64,000 bases of DNA from Ardenticatenaceae bacterium (GCA_020634245.1 JACKCC010000009.1:310001-374000), one strand, 5' to 3'. Shown: positions 9,390-18,230, counted from the stretch's first letter. Translations and numbers: made by a program. Notes: a model not told the origin generated them from the letters alone.

Positions 9390-10556
9390 GTGATTATCAA
9401 TGAGGTTGTGGAACCAACTGCCAAAAAAGCCAGTTGGATCGGATCGCTTTATTACCTGAGTTTGTTCATTGGCGCTGGCAGCTACATGCCTTTCCTTTTC
9501 GTCTATTTCTCCGAGATGGGCCTGAACGGCAAGCAGATCGGGCTGTTAGCCATACTTAGTCCCAGCTTGATGATGTTACTGTCAATGCCAATTGCAACCC
9601 TGGCCGACCGACATCGGCTGCGCGTTCGCATTACTCAACTGGCTAATCTCGGTGTATGTATTGTGATCTTCCTGCTGCAATTCCCGAAATCTTTTACGGG
9701 GATTGTGGTGCTGATGCTGATTAGCGCCATCTTCAACAGCTCATCCTCAATTGCAGAGAGCCTGGTAGCCCGCATGGCGCAGCGCCATTCACTTAATTAT
9801 GGGACTATGCGTCTATGGGGATCTTTAGGCTATGCTTTAAGCGCTCTGGCCTTTGGTGTAGTCTGGCAGCGGCTTGGTTTTGATTATCTTTTCGTAGTAG
9901 CCAGCCTGCTATTTGTTCCCTTAATCTGGTTCTCGGGACGTTTGGAAGAAGGCGTTTCGGCACAACAACAGGAGGCGAAATCTGTTTTCTCGCTACTTCG
10001 AGATCGCGGATTGTTGCTTTTGACTCTGGCCACGTTCCTTTCCGGTATATCAAACAGCATGGCCATGACTTTTAGTGGTATTTATGCAAAAGGACTGGGC
10101 GGCGGGAATTTCCTGGTCGGCTTGATGATCGCAGCGGCTGCCTTCGCGGAACTTCCTGCCATGTTTTATAATGAACGCGTGGCCAGTTATCTAAAATCAC
10201 CACACACGATTGTTCTGTCCTATGCTTTGATGGTGCTGGGTTATCTTGGTTACATTTTTACGCCCACACCTAATCTGATTCCCTTGTTCTCTGTTATTAA
10301 AGGGCTGGGGTATGGGCTTTGGATTACACAAACGATTCGCATGGTGACACACCGCACCCCCGAACATTGGGGAGCGACTGCCCAATCATTGGTTACGGTA
10401 AGCATTTTTGGATTAGCTCCCCTGGTTGCCAATCCACTGGGAGGCTGGATCAATGATGCATTTGGGACCCGGGCTGTATTTTGGCTAGGTGTTGGCTCAC
10501 TTGCCTTGGCAGCCGCAATTATAGTAACGGCCGTTAAATATAAACATATTGAATAA
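9390..10556 (+). CDS. MFS transporter, HcaT/MFS_1-like
   Basis: A 388-residue, 12-helix facilitator. Features resemble the HcaT/LacY-like branch: an early helix with SLFIGAGSYMPFLFVYFSEMGLNG, then the loop ATLADRHRLRVR and the second-helix pair SSIAESLVARMAQRHSLNYGTMRLWGSLGYAL. HcaT is annotated as a phenylpropionate transporter in enterobacteria. That would suit an aromatic aglycone, but substrate cannot be assigned from this. The start is GTG 9390, with AAAGAGGA 8 bp upstream and no suitable ATG. Confidence 0.85.
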   Translation: MIINEVVEPTAKKASWIGSLYYLSLFIGAGSYMPFLFVYFSEMGLNGKQIGLLAILSPSLMMLLSMPIATLADRHRLRVRITQLANLGVCIVIFLLQFPKSFTGIVVLMLISAIFNSSSSIAESLVARMAQRHSLNYGTMRLWGSLGYALSALAFGVVWQRLGFDYLFVVASLLFVPLIWFSGRLEEGVSAQQQEAKSVFSLLRDRGLLLLTLATFLSGISNSMAMTFSGIYAKGLGGGNFLVGLMIAAAAFAELPAMFYNERVASYLKSPHTIVLSYALMVLGYLGYIFTPTPNLIPLFSVIKGLGYGLWITQTIRMVTHRTPEHWGATAQSLVTVSIFGLAPLVANPLGGWINDAFGTRAVFWLGVGSLALAAAIIVTAVKYKHIE

Positions 10557-10574
10557 ACTAAAAAGGAGATTTCT

Positions 10575-11426
10575 ATGAATCCAATGCTTGGTTTACAGCT
10601 TTGGTCCGTGCGTAACGCACTGCAAGAAGATTATCTTGGTACACTTGAGAAGGTAGCCGAAATAGGCTACAAAAATCTCGAACTTATCACCACAGTCACC
10701 GACAAAGGGTTGATATTTGGCAACGACCTGTCAGCGACCCAGCTTAAACGCTATTTGGAAGATACGGGGTTGCGTGCGGTCGGCTGCCATATTGTTCCAG
10801 TGCCTGGTATGAATTGGGAACGCGTCGTCGCTGATTTAAAAGAGTTGGGAGTTCATCACCTCGGCTGCGCCATCGCCTTCTTCAACAATCGCCAGGAAGT
10901 GCTTGACTTCTGCAAGACGTTTAACAAAGATGCCGAATTCTGCAAGAAGAATGGCATTCAGTATCACTATCACAATCACTTCCATGAATTCCAAGCCTTT
11001 GAAGGGGAATCCATCTTCGACACCATGCTGGACAACCTGGATAAAGACCTGGTGCTCATCGAATTCGATACTTATTGGGCAATGCGCGGTGGACAGGATC
11101 CGGTTGCCTGGATCAAGAAACTTGGGCACCGCTGTGACTTGCTGCACCAAAAAGACATGCCGGCCGAGGCCCAGCCGGTCAACTGGTTCGATCACTTTGG
11201 ACCAGAACGCAAGCTTGGTCTGGGTGAGCTGATCGAAACAACGGCTGGAGATTCCCAGTTCACAGAAGTGGGTCAGGGCGTTATGGACATTCCAGCAATT
11301 CTGGAAGCCGGGCGCACGTATGGCCAGGTGGAATACATCTTTGTTGAACAGGACAAATCGGCTCGTAGTGAACTGGAATCCATTGCGATAAGTTATAACT
11401 ACTTGAGTGAGCTGTTGAAGAATTGA
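10575..11426 (+). CDS. Sugar phosphate isomerase/epimerase (xylose-isomerase-like TIM barrel)
   Basis: A 283-residue TIM barrel of a different, shorter type than the four deglycosidase-like proteins, with no CGDB partner beside it. Visible motifs are YHYHNHFHEFQ (~134-144), IEFDTYWAMRGG, CDLLHQKDM and a final VEYIFVEQD, the usual ligands of this family. It lies directly before the Gfo/Idh/MocA gene. The same pairing occurs in E. coli YcjR/YcjS, where YcjR epimerizes 3-keto-glucosides made by YcjS. A keto-sugar isomerase or epimerase role is therefore plausible. The Shine-Dalgarno AAAAGGAG is strong. Confidence 0.85.
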   Translation: MNPMLGLQLWSVRNALQEDYLGTLEKVAEIGYKNLELITTVTDKGLIFGNDLSATQLKRYLEDTGLRAVGCHIVPVPGMNWERVVADLKELGVHHLGCAIAFFNNRQEVLDFCKTFNKDAEFCKKNGIQYHYHNHFHEFQAFEGESIFDTMLDNLDKDLVLIEFDTYWAMRGGQDPVAWIKKLGHRCDLLHQKDMPAEAQPVNWFDHFGPERKLGLGELIETTAGDSQFTEVGQGVMDIPAILEAGRTYGQVEYIFVEQDKSARSELESIAISYNYLSELLKN

Positions 11427-11475
11427 CCTGATTTTATCGAGAAAATATTATCAAAATAAGGAAAGGAAGAAACTA

Positions 11476-12609
11476 ATGAAAACAATTAAAGCAGGAATCA
11501 TCGGATGTGGCTTTATTGCCAACGGCAAGCACCTACCCAGCATGGATCGCGTAGAAGGTGTTGAAGCAGTTGCATTTTGCGACATTATTTTAGAAAAGGC
11601 TCAAGCCTCAGCGAAGCAGTTTGGATCGCCGGATGCCTTTGTTTGTGAGGATTACCGTGACCTGATCAAGCGTGATGACATTGATGTTGTGCATGTTTGT
11701 ACGCCGAACAACTCCCACGCAGAGATTTCTGTGGCGGCCATGAAAGCTGGCAAACACGTGATGTGCGAAAAACCGATGGCCATAACGGCCGCAGAAGCCA
11801 AGCTCATGCTCGACACATCCAAAGAGACAGGCAAGAGTTTGACGATCGGCTATCAGAACCGCTTCCGGGAGGATTCACTGTTCATGAAAGCGCTCTGTGA
11901 TGATGGCGAACTCGGTGAAATCTATTTAGGCAAGGCATTTGCTACTCGCCGTCGCGGTGTTCCCACCTGGGGTGTGTTCATGGATAAGGAAAAACAAGGG
12001 GGTGGCCCGCTGATTGATCTGGCCACGCATGCCCTCGACCTGACCATGTGGATGATGAACAATTACAAGCCAGTTGCAGTGTTAGGGTCTACTTTTGACA
12101 AAATTGCCAAAATTGGCAGCCCAGCGAATGGCATGGGGCCGTGGAATCCCGATGAGTTTGAAGTGGAAGACAGTGCGTTTGGATTTGTTAAGTTTGAAAA
12201 TGGCGCGACTGTGATGATCGAATCTTCCTGGGCGCTGAACATGATTGTTTCTAACGAAGCAATGACCCTGGTTTGTGGCACAAAGGCTGGCGCCGACATG
12301 TTCCCGCCAACAGGACCCATCGTCCGTACAGGTGATTTTCAATCTGCTGCCAGTTACCATGTTCGTGTAAATGGCGAAAACAATGGCAAGCTGTACATCC
12401 AGAATTATTCGATGGGAGCGTCCTTCATTGGTGATGGCAAAAAGCCGGAAGATTTCACTGGTGGTATTAAAGAAATGCAAACCTGGATTAATCATGTCCG
12501 CGGCGAAGGCGAACTGGTTGTAAAGCCCGAACAGGCGTATACCGTTACACGTGTTCTTGAAGCGATTTATCAATCCGCACTCTCAGGTGATGTGGTTCAC
12601 ATGAGCTAA
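11476..12609 (+). CDS. Gfo/Idh/MocA family NAD(P)-dependent oxidoreductase (DgpA-like candidate)
   Basis: A 377-residue protein. It has an N-terminal Rossmann fold (GIIGCGFIANGKH, residues 6-18), the CEKPMAI motif (~97-103) containing the family lysine, and a C-terminal Gfo/Idh fold. The sequence GGGPLIDLATHALDLTMWM carries the conserved Asp/His that typically contact substrate. In the gut puerarin system, DgpA is a Gfo/Idh/MocA enzyme that oxidizes C3 of the sugar so that DgpB-DgpC can cleave the C-C bond. This is the only oxidoreductase in the island, so it could serve all four alpha/beta pairs and also re-reduce a 3-keto sugar after release. Role inferred from context. Confidence 0.88.
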   Translation: MKTIKAGIIGCGFIANGKHLPSMDRVEGVEAVAFCDIILEKAQASAKQFGSPDAFVCEDYRDLIKRDDIDVVHVCTPNNSHAEISVAAMKAGKHVMCEKPMAITAAEAKLMLDTSKETGKSLTIGYQNRFREDSLFMKALCDDGELGEIYLGKAFATRRRGVPTWGVFMDKEKQGGGPLIDLATHALDLTMWMMNNYKPVAVLGSTFDKIAKIGSPANGMGPWNPDEFEVEDSAFGFVKFENGATVMIESSWALNMIVSNEAMTLVCGTKAGADMFPPTGPIVRTGDFQSAASYHVRVNGENNGKLYIQNYSMGASFIGDGKKPEDFTGGIKEMQTWINHVRGEGELVVKPEQAYTVTRVLEAIYQSALSGDVVHMS

Positions 12610-12628
12610 ACGGCAGGGTTAGATGAAA

Positions 12629-12661
12629 TGCCCCGCTTGCCAATTTTTGTCAGGCGGGGCA
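12629..12661 (+). promoter_or_regulatory. Strong intercistronic hairpin before the fourth beta-subunit gene
   Basis: Two arms, TGCCCCGCTTG at 12629-12639 and CAGGCGGGGCA at 12651-12661, pair over 11 bp with one G-U wobble. The gap between oxidoreductase and CGDB gene is only 62 bp and the 3' arm abuts the GGAG ribosome-binding site of the gene at 12672. No U-tract follows, so this is more likely an mRNA stability, processing or translation-control element than a terminator. Confidence 0.6.
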
Positions 12662-12671
12662 GGAGACAAAA

Positions 12672-13070
12672 ATGTTAGATATTGTACCTCTTGTAGAGGA
12701 TGGCAGTTTGATGGTGACAGAAGCTGGCTGTGAGATTCGTCTTCGGCTAAAGTGGTACCGTTCGCTGCCTCTCTCGTGCATTGAAAAGCTGGAACTATCC
12801 ATTGATAGAATGCCGGTGCCGCCGGAGATGATGCGTTTGGGTATCAATGAGCATTCATATCGAATGGATGAATTGGCGGATCTGGTGGAAGAGTTTTGGT
12901 TTGTACAGGATACGGCCGTTCTCTCCATCCAGCCAGCAAAAGAAGTAACACGGGGCGAGACGCACCAACTCGATCTTGTGCTTGCCCTGCGCTTTCCGTA
13001 TATCCCTGTGGGAAACGGCCGTTTTCTCACCCACTTCAACCATTACTCAGCCGCCCAGGTAGCCCATTAG
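12672..13070 (+). CDS. C-glycoside deglycosidase beta-subunit family protein (DUF6379/CGDB), copy 4
   Basis: A 132-residue CGDB protein of the second subtype, with RLKWYRSLPLSCIEKLELSIDR as its core, matching copy 3. It begins at ATG 12672 after GGAG and ends 13 bp before its presumed TIM-barrel partner, the same beta-then-alpha order as pair 3. Two ACGGCCGT palindromes fall inside it, unlike copies 1-3 which have none. Confidence 0.75.
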   Translation: MLDIVPLVEDGSLMVTEAGCEIRLRLKWYRSLPLSCIEKLELSIDRMPVPPEMMRLGINEHSYRMDELADLVEEFWFVQDTAVLSIQPAKEVTRGETHQLDLVLALRFPYIPVGNGRFLTHFNHYSAAQVAH

Positions 13071-13083
13071 CAAAGGTGAAATC

Positions 13084-14073
13084 ATGGATAACAAAATAAT
13101 CCTTGGCACAACACTGTACAGCTTCACCAACGAATGGGTGCAGCGCGCCTACACCCTGGAACAACTTGTCGAAAAAGTAGCCCAACTAAAACTCGGAAAA
13201 GCTGTAGAAATCGTCGGGTTTCAAAGCATCCGCAGCTTCCCAGATGTAACCGACGAATTCGCAGCGCATTTCCGGGCACTCCTTCAGAAACATGACCTGA
13301 TGCCAAGCTGCCTGGGTGCCAACTACGACATTGGCCGCCATCGAGATCGATTAATGACCAACGACGAGGCCATAACCTACCTGGAACGCCAGATTGTCAG
13401 CGCCCAAAAGCTGGGCTTCCCGGTCCTACGCATCCAGGCATTTATTGACCCCCAAGGCTTTGAAAAGATCGCGCCCATCGCTGAAAAAGCGAAGGTCCAT
13501 GTCGCCTGCGAACTACATTCACCACTCTCCGTTGATCATCCAGAGGTAATCAAACTACGCAAATGCTTCGACCGTGTGGCATCCCCTTACATTGGCTTCA
13601 TCCCCGATTTCAGCTGCACAATGACCACACCTCCCCATAGTTTCTGGGAAAATTTGCGAGTCATGAACGCCTCAGAAGAATTGATCGAAGGGGCAAAGCA
13701 GGTGTGGCTGTCAAACAAACCCAATCCAGAAAAATATACCGAACTGGCAGCGCTAGGCCAACAGTTTAATGCCAACGAAACAATATTAGGCCAATTGAAC
13801 ACATCCATGACCATGTTTGGACATATGGAAGTGGAAAAATGGGCCGAGATTCTGCCATACGCACGGCATATCCACGGAAAGTTCTACGAAGTAGACGATT
13901 CAGCCCGCGAACCATCCATCCCCTACCCTGAAATTATGACCTTGTTGAAAAAAGCCGGTTTTGCTGGCACCATCTCAGCAGAGTGGGAAGGACACGCATT
14001 CACCCCAAAGCCAATTGGAATACAACAAGTTCAAGCCTGGCACAACATGTGTAACAACTTACTGGCGAACTAG
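13084..14073 (+). CDS. C-glycoside deglycosidase alpha-subunit-like TIM-barrel protein, copy 4
   Basis: A 329-residue TIM barrel with putative metal ligands Glu143 (CELHSP), Asp175 (IPDFS), His264 (HIHGKFYE) and Glu300 (SAEWEGH). It shares KAVEIVG and SFPDVTDEF with copy 3. The stretch after the second ligand (FSCTMTTPPHSFWEN) differs from the GIF-x-K pattern of the other copies, suggesting an altered substrate pocket. The gene ends the island and is followed by a terminator hairpin. Confidence 0.8.
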   Translation: MDNKIILGTTLYSFTNEWVQRAYTLEQLVEKVAQLKLGKAVEIVGFQSIRSFPDVTDEFAAHFRALLQKHDLMPSCLGANYDIGRHRDRLMTNDEAITYLERQIVSAQKLGFPVLRIQAFIDPQGFEKIAPIAEKAKVHVACELHSPLSVDHPEVIKLRKCFDRVASPYIGFIPDFSCTMTTPPHSFWENLRVMNASEELIEGAKQVWLSNKPNPEKYTELAALGQQFNANETILGQLNTSMTMFGHMEVEKWAEILPYARHIHGKFYEVDDSAREPSIPYPEIMTLLKKAGFAGTISAEWEGHAFTPKPIGIQQVQAWHNMCNNLLAN

Positions 14074-14083
14074 AAGTCAAAAT

Positions 14084-14123
14084 GAGAAAAATCCCGGAAA
14101 ACAATTTGACCGGGATTTTTCTC
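14084..14123. terminator. Bidirectional rho-independent terminator
   Basis: A perfect 14-bp inverted repeat (14084-14097 and 14110-14123, arms GAGAAAAATCCCGG / CCGGGATTTTTCTC) with a 12-nt loop lies between convergent genes. Each arm supplies an A- or T-rich flank, so it can end transcription both of the + strand island and of the - strand gene at 14123. Confidence 0.85.
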
Positions 14124-17100
14124 TACTCTATAGCACCTAAGGCACTTAAAGCGGCCCGTTCCGCTAAATTCAGCCCCTTTACACCTTTGATCTTCATACG
14201 CTCATAAGGACGGTCAAGTAAAATCCTATGCAGTACTGTCCCGGTCTTTAGATCGGTCAGGAGGGTCACCCCCTCCTCATCGCTGCTGGCAACTATATGT
14301 TCATCCGGACTCAAAGCAACACCCCAAATCCGAGATTTATGCCCCGAAACGCGAACAAGCCTGGGATCCGCACCAACTTCATCTATAAACCATAAACAAA
14401 GATCGGATTCCTTACTGCCGGTAGCAATGATGGTTCCTTTAGAACCTATCGCAATCGCTTTATTTCGATTCCCAGGAACTTTAATCGGGGCGACAACGCA
14501 TTCTCCACTTAAAACATCCCATCGTCTCAACAACTCATTACTGCTGCTGCTGAACAGATACTTTCCATCGTCACTGAACCGCATTTCACCAACCAGATCG
14601 CCCCACATGTCGGCGGCCTGATACCAGGCACTAAGGTGCGTTTCGGAATCTACATTCCACAAGTTAATTTCCCCATCCACATGACCACTTGCCAAAGTGT
14701 CTCCGGCCGGAGAGAATGCCAGTGACCAGACCATATCAAACCCTCCTTCTAAACTGCGAACCGCATTCACATTGTTATCACCGGCGGTACTCCATATTTC
14801 GATAATTCGATCTGTACCACCGCTGGCCAGGAGAGTGCCACTGGGATTGAAAGCCAGCTCAAACAAACGCCCCTTGTGTGCATTAAAGGTTTTGAGACAT
14901 TTCAATTCGTTAAGATCCCACAACTTAACCAACCGATCATCAGCACAGGTGGCAAACTTTCTGCCATCTAAGCTAACCGTAATTTTCCAGATGGGGCCTG
15001 TATGTCCTAGAAAATTGAACAGATAACGTTGGCTTTTTAGATCCCAAATACGAATCATACCATTGGCATCGCCTTGTATGAGTAATTGCCCATCGGGGCT
15101 GAAGGTAGTTGCACCGACGAGTCGACTATAACCCTTGAGCATTTTTAACAATTCCCCGGTGCGCATGTCCCAAAGTTTGATACCCCCTCCCAGAGATAGA
15201 GTGGCTAGCAAACCTTCATGAGCGAAAGAAAGGGTTTCAACATGATGCTGGTGACCGATTAGAGACTTGAAGTATTGCGGTCCTGCCGTGCGGTCTATCT
15301 TCCACAACTCTATGAGACCTTGATTGTTTCCTCGTGCAAGGATTTTGCCTTGACTGTCGAAAGCAATCGAAATAGATCCGAGTGAATGGGAATCTACACA
15401 AGCAAGAGATTTGCCTGTTTCAACATCCCAAAGCTTAATAAACGAATCCTCCTCAGAACAACTAACCAGTAAATTTCCATTTGGTTGGAGAGCAATATGA
15501 ATATCTGAATCAGGCTCACCATGTTGTAAAGTATGGAGACAAGCTCCATTCGTCAGATCCCATATTCGGATTGAGCCATCCCGGCTGCTTGTGACAAGCT
15601 TGGAACCATCGGCACTAAATGCAATCGCATGAACAGAGCTGCTATGTCCGTCGAGTACATATTGCAGAGACATATCCTGAGTATTCCAGACGCGGACGGA
15701 ACCATAGAAGCCACCTGTTGCTAACCTCTCACCATCCGGCTGAAAGGCAAGAGCGTATATCCAAACCCGGTTTCCTGTAACTTTCTTGATCAATTTGCCG
15801 GTAGACGCATCCCAAAGACAAATCTCACCATTATAGCCACCGCTGGCAAGTATCGTTTCATCTGTGTTGAATGACATTGTCCATTCACGCTGCACACCGG
15901 AAACTGTCCAAAGTGGCGTACCATCCTTAATGTGCCAAGTGTGAATCTGTCCACTATAGGAACTTACAGCCAAGTAATTACCTTTTGGGCTTAAGGTCAT
16001 TGCCCCGATAGTTTCAATTGGCTCAGTAAAGTGCGGTTCGGAAAATTCTGCGCTGGTAAAATCAGCATCTTGAGCTTCGATGCCTTTTAAATATACTTGC
16101 CGCAGGGCTAACCTGGAAAAATCCTCATTTCGAATATGCCCGTTCAAAAAACTGAGCAAATTAACAAGAGTCCCACCAGCAAATCCATGCTCGTCAATGG
16201 GAGCGCCGCGTAAGCGATTGACCATCATTCGTAAGTGATTGGTAAATTGCTTTTCATTACCTATAGTACCAATCAGGCGCTCTAAAATTGGTGAGAGGAT
16301 CATACGAATTTGGCTTTCGCGAACATACTCCCTTGACTTACTCTTTATCAGTGGATATTTAATAATTCCAGTAAGTTCCTGATTTTCGATTTCCTCACAA
16401 ATGTAGTCCACGAAGCGGTTGGTGACGTACTCACGTAGCACAGGTAACAAATAGAAAATAGGATCAGCCTCTTCGCGTTCGACTAATGAACGTTGTCGCA
16501 ACGCCATAAGCCCTGCGATCAGGGAACTTTTGGGAGCTTTGATATCTTCCTGAAGTTCTTTCAGTGAGAGTGGCTTGCGCTCAATCGCAAGCCAGAACAT
16601 GATTTCCTGTTCAAGAGAAGAGATGTGTTCAAACTGGCTATCTAAAAGGTGTTGTAACGTATGAAGTGTTACAGGCGCTTCTTTCAAAAATGCAGCCAAG
16701 TCCCCACCGAATAACTGCCGAACAGTGCTTGCCGCAATCTTTAGAGCCAAAGGATTGCCAGCATAATATTGAGCAAAGATATCCCATGATTCTGGAGAGC
16801 CGAACAAACCTTTATTTGTCAGCATTTTCTGGCATGCGTTACCGGGTAGACCGGCAAGTCGCATCACGTTAACTCCCAGTGACTCACCCTGGAGGGGCTC
16901 TATCTCCGTGGGTAATTCGCGACTGGTTAGGATCACACAACTTTTATGTTGGCTTTTTGCCAGTTGCAGAAAGAACGTTCGATAATCCTCATAGCCATCA
17001 CGATATTCCCCTAAGTAACTCCCTGGTTTATGCAGCGTTTCCATATTGTCCAACACAAGCAAACAACGATGCTTTCGCATTATGGCCAACAAAGACATAA

Positions 17101-17770
17101 TAGTTGGATTGGCTTCATTTGCAGGGGCAAGGAATTGAATGAACTCAATTAAAATCTGCTCCAGGGGAGGAGCATTGTGCAGGGATCGCCAAATCACATA
17201 TTCAAATTGTGAGTAGCCTGTCTGAGCAAATTTTGCTGTCAGCGTTGTTTTTCCAATTCCACCCATCCCCAATACGACCACAAACCGGGCATTCTGTTCG
17301 AGAACCCATTCGCCGAGTTCAGCTAACTCAACCTTTCTACCATAGATTTCCCTCACATCGGGGGCGTCATGCCAATCCATTTTTGTATCGAAGGATCGCT
17401 GTGTCTTTTCGGTCTTGGTTCTCTCATTGTTGGCATTCGGGGTGTCGTTAAACAGCTCATCAAACCATGCGTGGTCAAAAGGAGTTAGGCGAGATTTGGC
17501 ACTTTCATCTGCCTGCTCCCAAAATTTCATAATCTCCTCTTTTTCATGATCCTTTGTAAAGGCTTCATGGGTCAGGAAAAGAGCGATCATCTTCTTGAGA
17601 TTGTGGACGGCCGGAAAGGTAGTGCCTGCCTCCCAATGTTGTATGGTTCGCCTTGATACGTTCAAAGCGTCCGCAACAACCTTTTGGGTGAGGCGCGACT
17701 TTTCTCGCAGCGCTGTTACGGCTAACCCAAAACGGTAATCTTTGATTTTATAGTGGCGATGTCTTGACAT
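14123..17770 (-). CDS. XRE-type HTH / NB-ARC ATPase / WD40-repeat protein (STAND family)
   Basis: A 1215-residue multidomain protein. Residues ~12-65 form a Cro/CI-type helix-turn-helix (LTQKVVADALNVSRRTIQHWEAG). NB-ARC follows: EIYGRKVELAELGEW ~141-155, P-loop GMGGIGKTT 168-176, Walker B LLVLDNME ~237-244, and NPLALKIAA ~339-347. From ~580 to the end come about 14 WD40 blades ending in x-W-D/N/K signatures, including LWDA, VWNT, IWDL, LWDV and IWST. Such STAND proteins use a repeat sensor to release nucleotide-dependent oligomerization; here the output would be DNA binding. It could regulate the neighbouring catabolic genes or act as a stress or phage sensor; neither is shown. No ACGGCCGT copy occurs in its 3.6 kb. 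Confidence 0.9.
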   Translation of the reverse strand: MSRHRHYKIKDYRFGLAVTALREKSRLTQKVVADALNVSRRTIQHWEAGTTFPAVHNLKKMIALFLTHEAFTKDHEKEEIMKFWEQADESAKSRLTPFDHAWFDELFNDTPNANNERTKTEKTQRSFDTKMDWHDAPDVREIYGRKVELAELGEWVLEQNARFVVVLGMGGIGKTTLTAKFAQTGYSQFEYVIWRSLHNAPPLEQILIEFIQFLAPANEANPTIMSLLAIMRKHRCLLVLDNMETLHKPGSYLGEYRDGYEDYRTFFLQLAKSQHKSCVILTSRELPTEIEPLQGESLGVNVMRLAGLPGNACQKMLTNKGLFGSPESWDIFAQYYAGNPLALKIAASTVRQLFGGDLAAFLKEAPVTLHTLQHLLDSQFEHISSLEQEIMFWLAIERKPLSLKELQEDIKAPKSSLIAGLMALRQRSLVEREEADPIFYLLPVLREYVTNRFVDYICEEIENQELTGIIKYPLIKSKSREYVRESQIRMILSPILERLIGTIGNEKQFTNHLRMMVNRLRGAPIDEHGFAGGTLVNLLSFLNGHIRNEDFSRLALRQVYLKGIEAQDADFTSAEFSEPHFTEPIETIGAMTLSPKGNYLAVSSYSGQIHTWHIKDGTPLWTVSGVQREWTMSFNTDETILASGGYNGEICLWDASTGKLIKKVTGNRVWIYALAFQPDGERLATGGFYGSVRVWNTQDMSLQYVLDGHSSSVHAIAFSADGSKLVTSSRDGSIRIWDLTNGACLHTLQHGEPDSDIHIALQPNGNLLVSCSEEDSFIKLWDVETGKSLACVDSHSLGSISIAFDSQGKILARGNNQGLIELWKIDRTAGPQYFKSLIGHQHHVETLSFAHEGLLATLSLGGGIKLWDMRTGELLKMLKGYSRLVGATTFSPDGQLLIQGDANGMIRIWDLKSQRYLFNFLGHTGPIWKITVSLDGRKFATCADDRLVKLWDLNELKCLKTFNAHKGRLFELAFNPSGTLLASGGTDRIIEIWSTAGDNNVNAVRSLEGGFDMVWSLAFSPAGDTLASGHVDGEINLWNVDSETHLSAWYQAADMWGDLVGEMRFSDDGKYLFSSSSNELLRRWDVLSGECVVAPIKVPGNRNKAIAIGSKGTIIATGSKESDLCLWFIDEVGADPRLVRVSGHKSRIWGVALSPDEHIVASSDEEGVTLLTDLKTGTVLHRILLDRPYERMKIKGVKGLNLAERAALSALGAIE

Positions 17771-17777
17771 TTTTGTG

Positions 17778-17809
17778 TTTTTTACATCAAAGACTTGATT
17801 TTTTTACAT
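17778..17809 (-). promoter_or_regulatory. Two direct repeats 22 bp apart upstream of the HTH/WD40 gene (possible operator)
   Basis: On the - strand the sequence ATGTAAAAAA occurs twice, at 17778-17787 and 17800-17809 (+ coordinates), with a 22-bp period or two helical turns. They lie 8-40 bp before the start codon of a gene whose N-terminus is a helix-turn-helix. This spacing suits an autoregulatory site. No clear Shine-Dalgarno is seen. Tentative. Confidence 0.3.
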
Positions 17810-18220
17810 GACAACCATTCTGCTTGGAATATGGCTGCCGGTAATGCAATAATCAATTATCAATAATGGGGGGTCTCGTTATAACCATCATCTGTGTCCA
17901 CTAAATTGGGGTAAGCCCACGTTTCTGGCTTTGTTTACAGTTTAGATGGTTTTTACCTCGCATTTGCTATAGTCAACTTGCAACAAACTGCTGCTGAATA
18001 AGTTTCAATGAATTCTACCCAAACGACCTTCGGAGACTCATTGTTCAACAAGTGCGAAATAAAATGCGAAGCGGTGCGTAGTTACTATGCAGTAGATATG
18101 GAGTAATCTTTATTTAATTACGCAGGAAGTATCCAAAGGGATACAAACTAAATATTGTTAATATCAGCAAAGAAGCTGAGTCGATAGTAACATAAGGGAA
18201 TCATGATTCCAAATTAGTCA
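17810..18220. other. Non-coding stretch left of ISAs1 element
   Basis: About 410 bp with no convincing reading frame. It contains a perfect 6-bp palindromic pair GTATCC/GGATAC at 18129-18144 with a 4-nt spacer and several AT-rich segments. Before the IS inserted, this DNA was continuous with the upstream region of the operon at 19684, so it may hold its older regulatory sequence. Confidence 0.5.
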
Positions 18221-18230
18221 TTCGAGATAA
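18221..18230. repeat. ISAs1 target-site duplication, left copy
   Basis: TTCGAGATAA, immediately outside the left inverted repeat and repeated exactly at 19524-19533. Ten base pairs is within the 8-10 bp range usual for ISAs1-family insertions. Confidence 0.9.

Noticed and set aside
11476..12609. FAD-dependent CarA-type C-glycoside oxidase
   Set aside because: The protein has a Rossmann GxGxxA and EKP motif of the NAD-dependent Gfo/Idh/MocA family, so it is DgpA-like rather than flavin-dependent.
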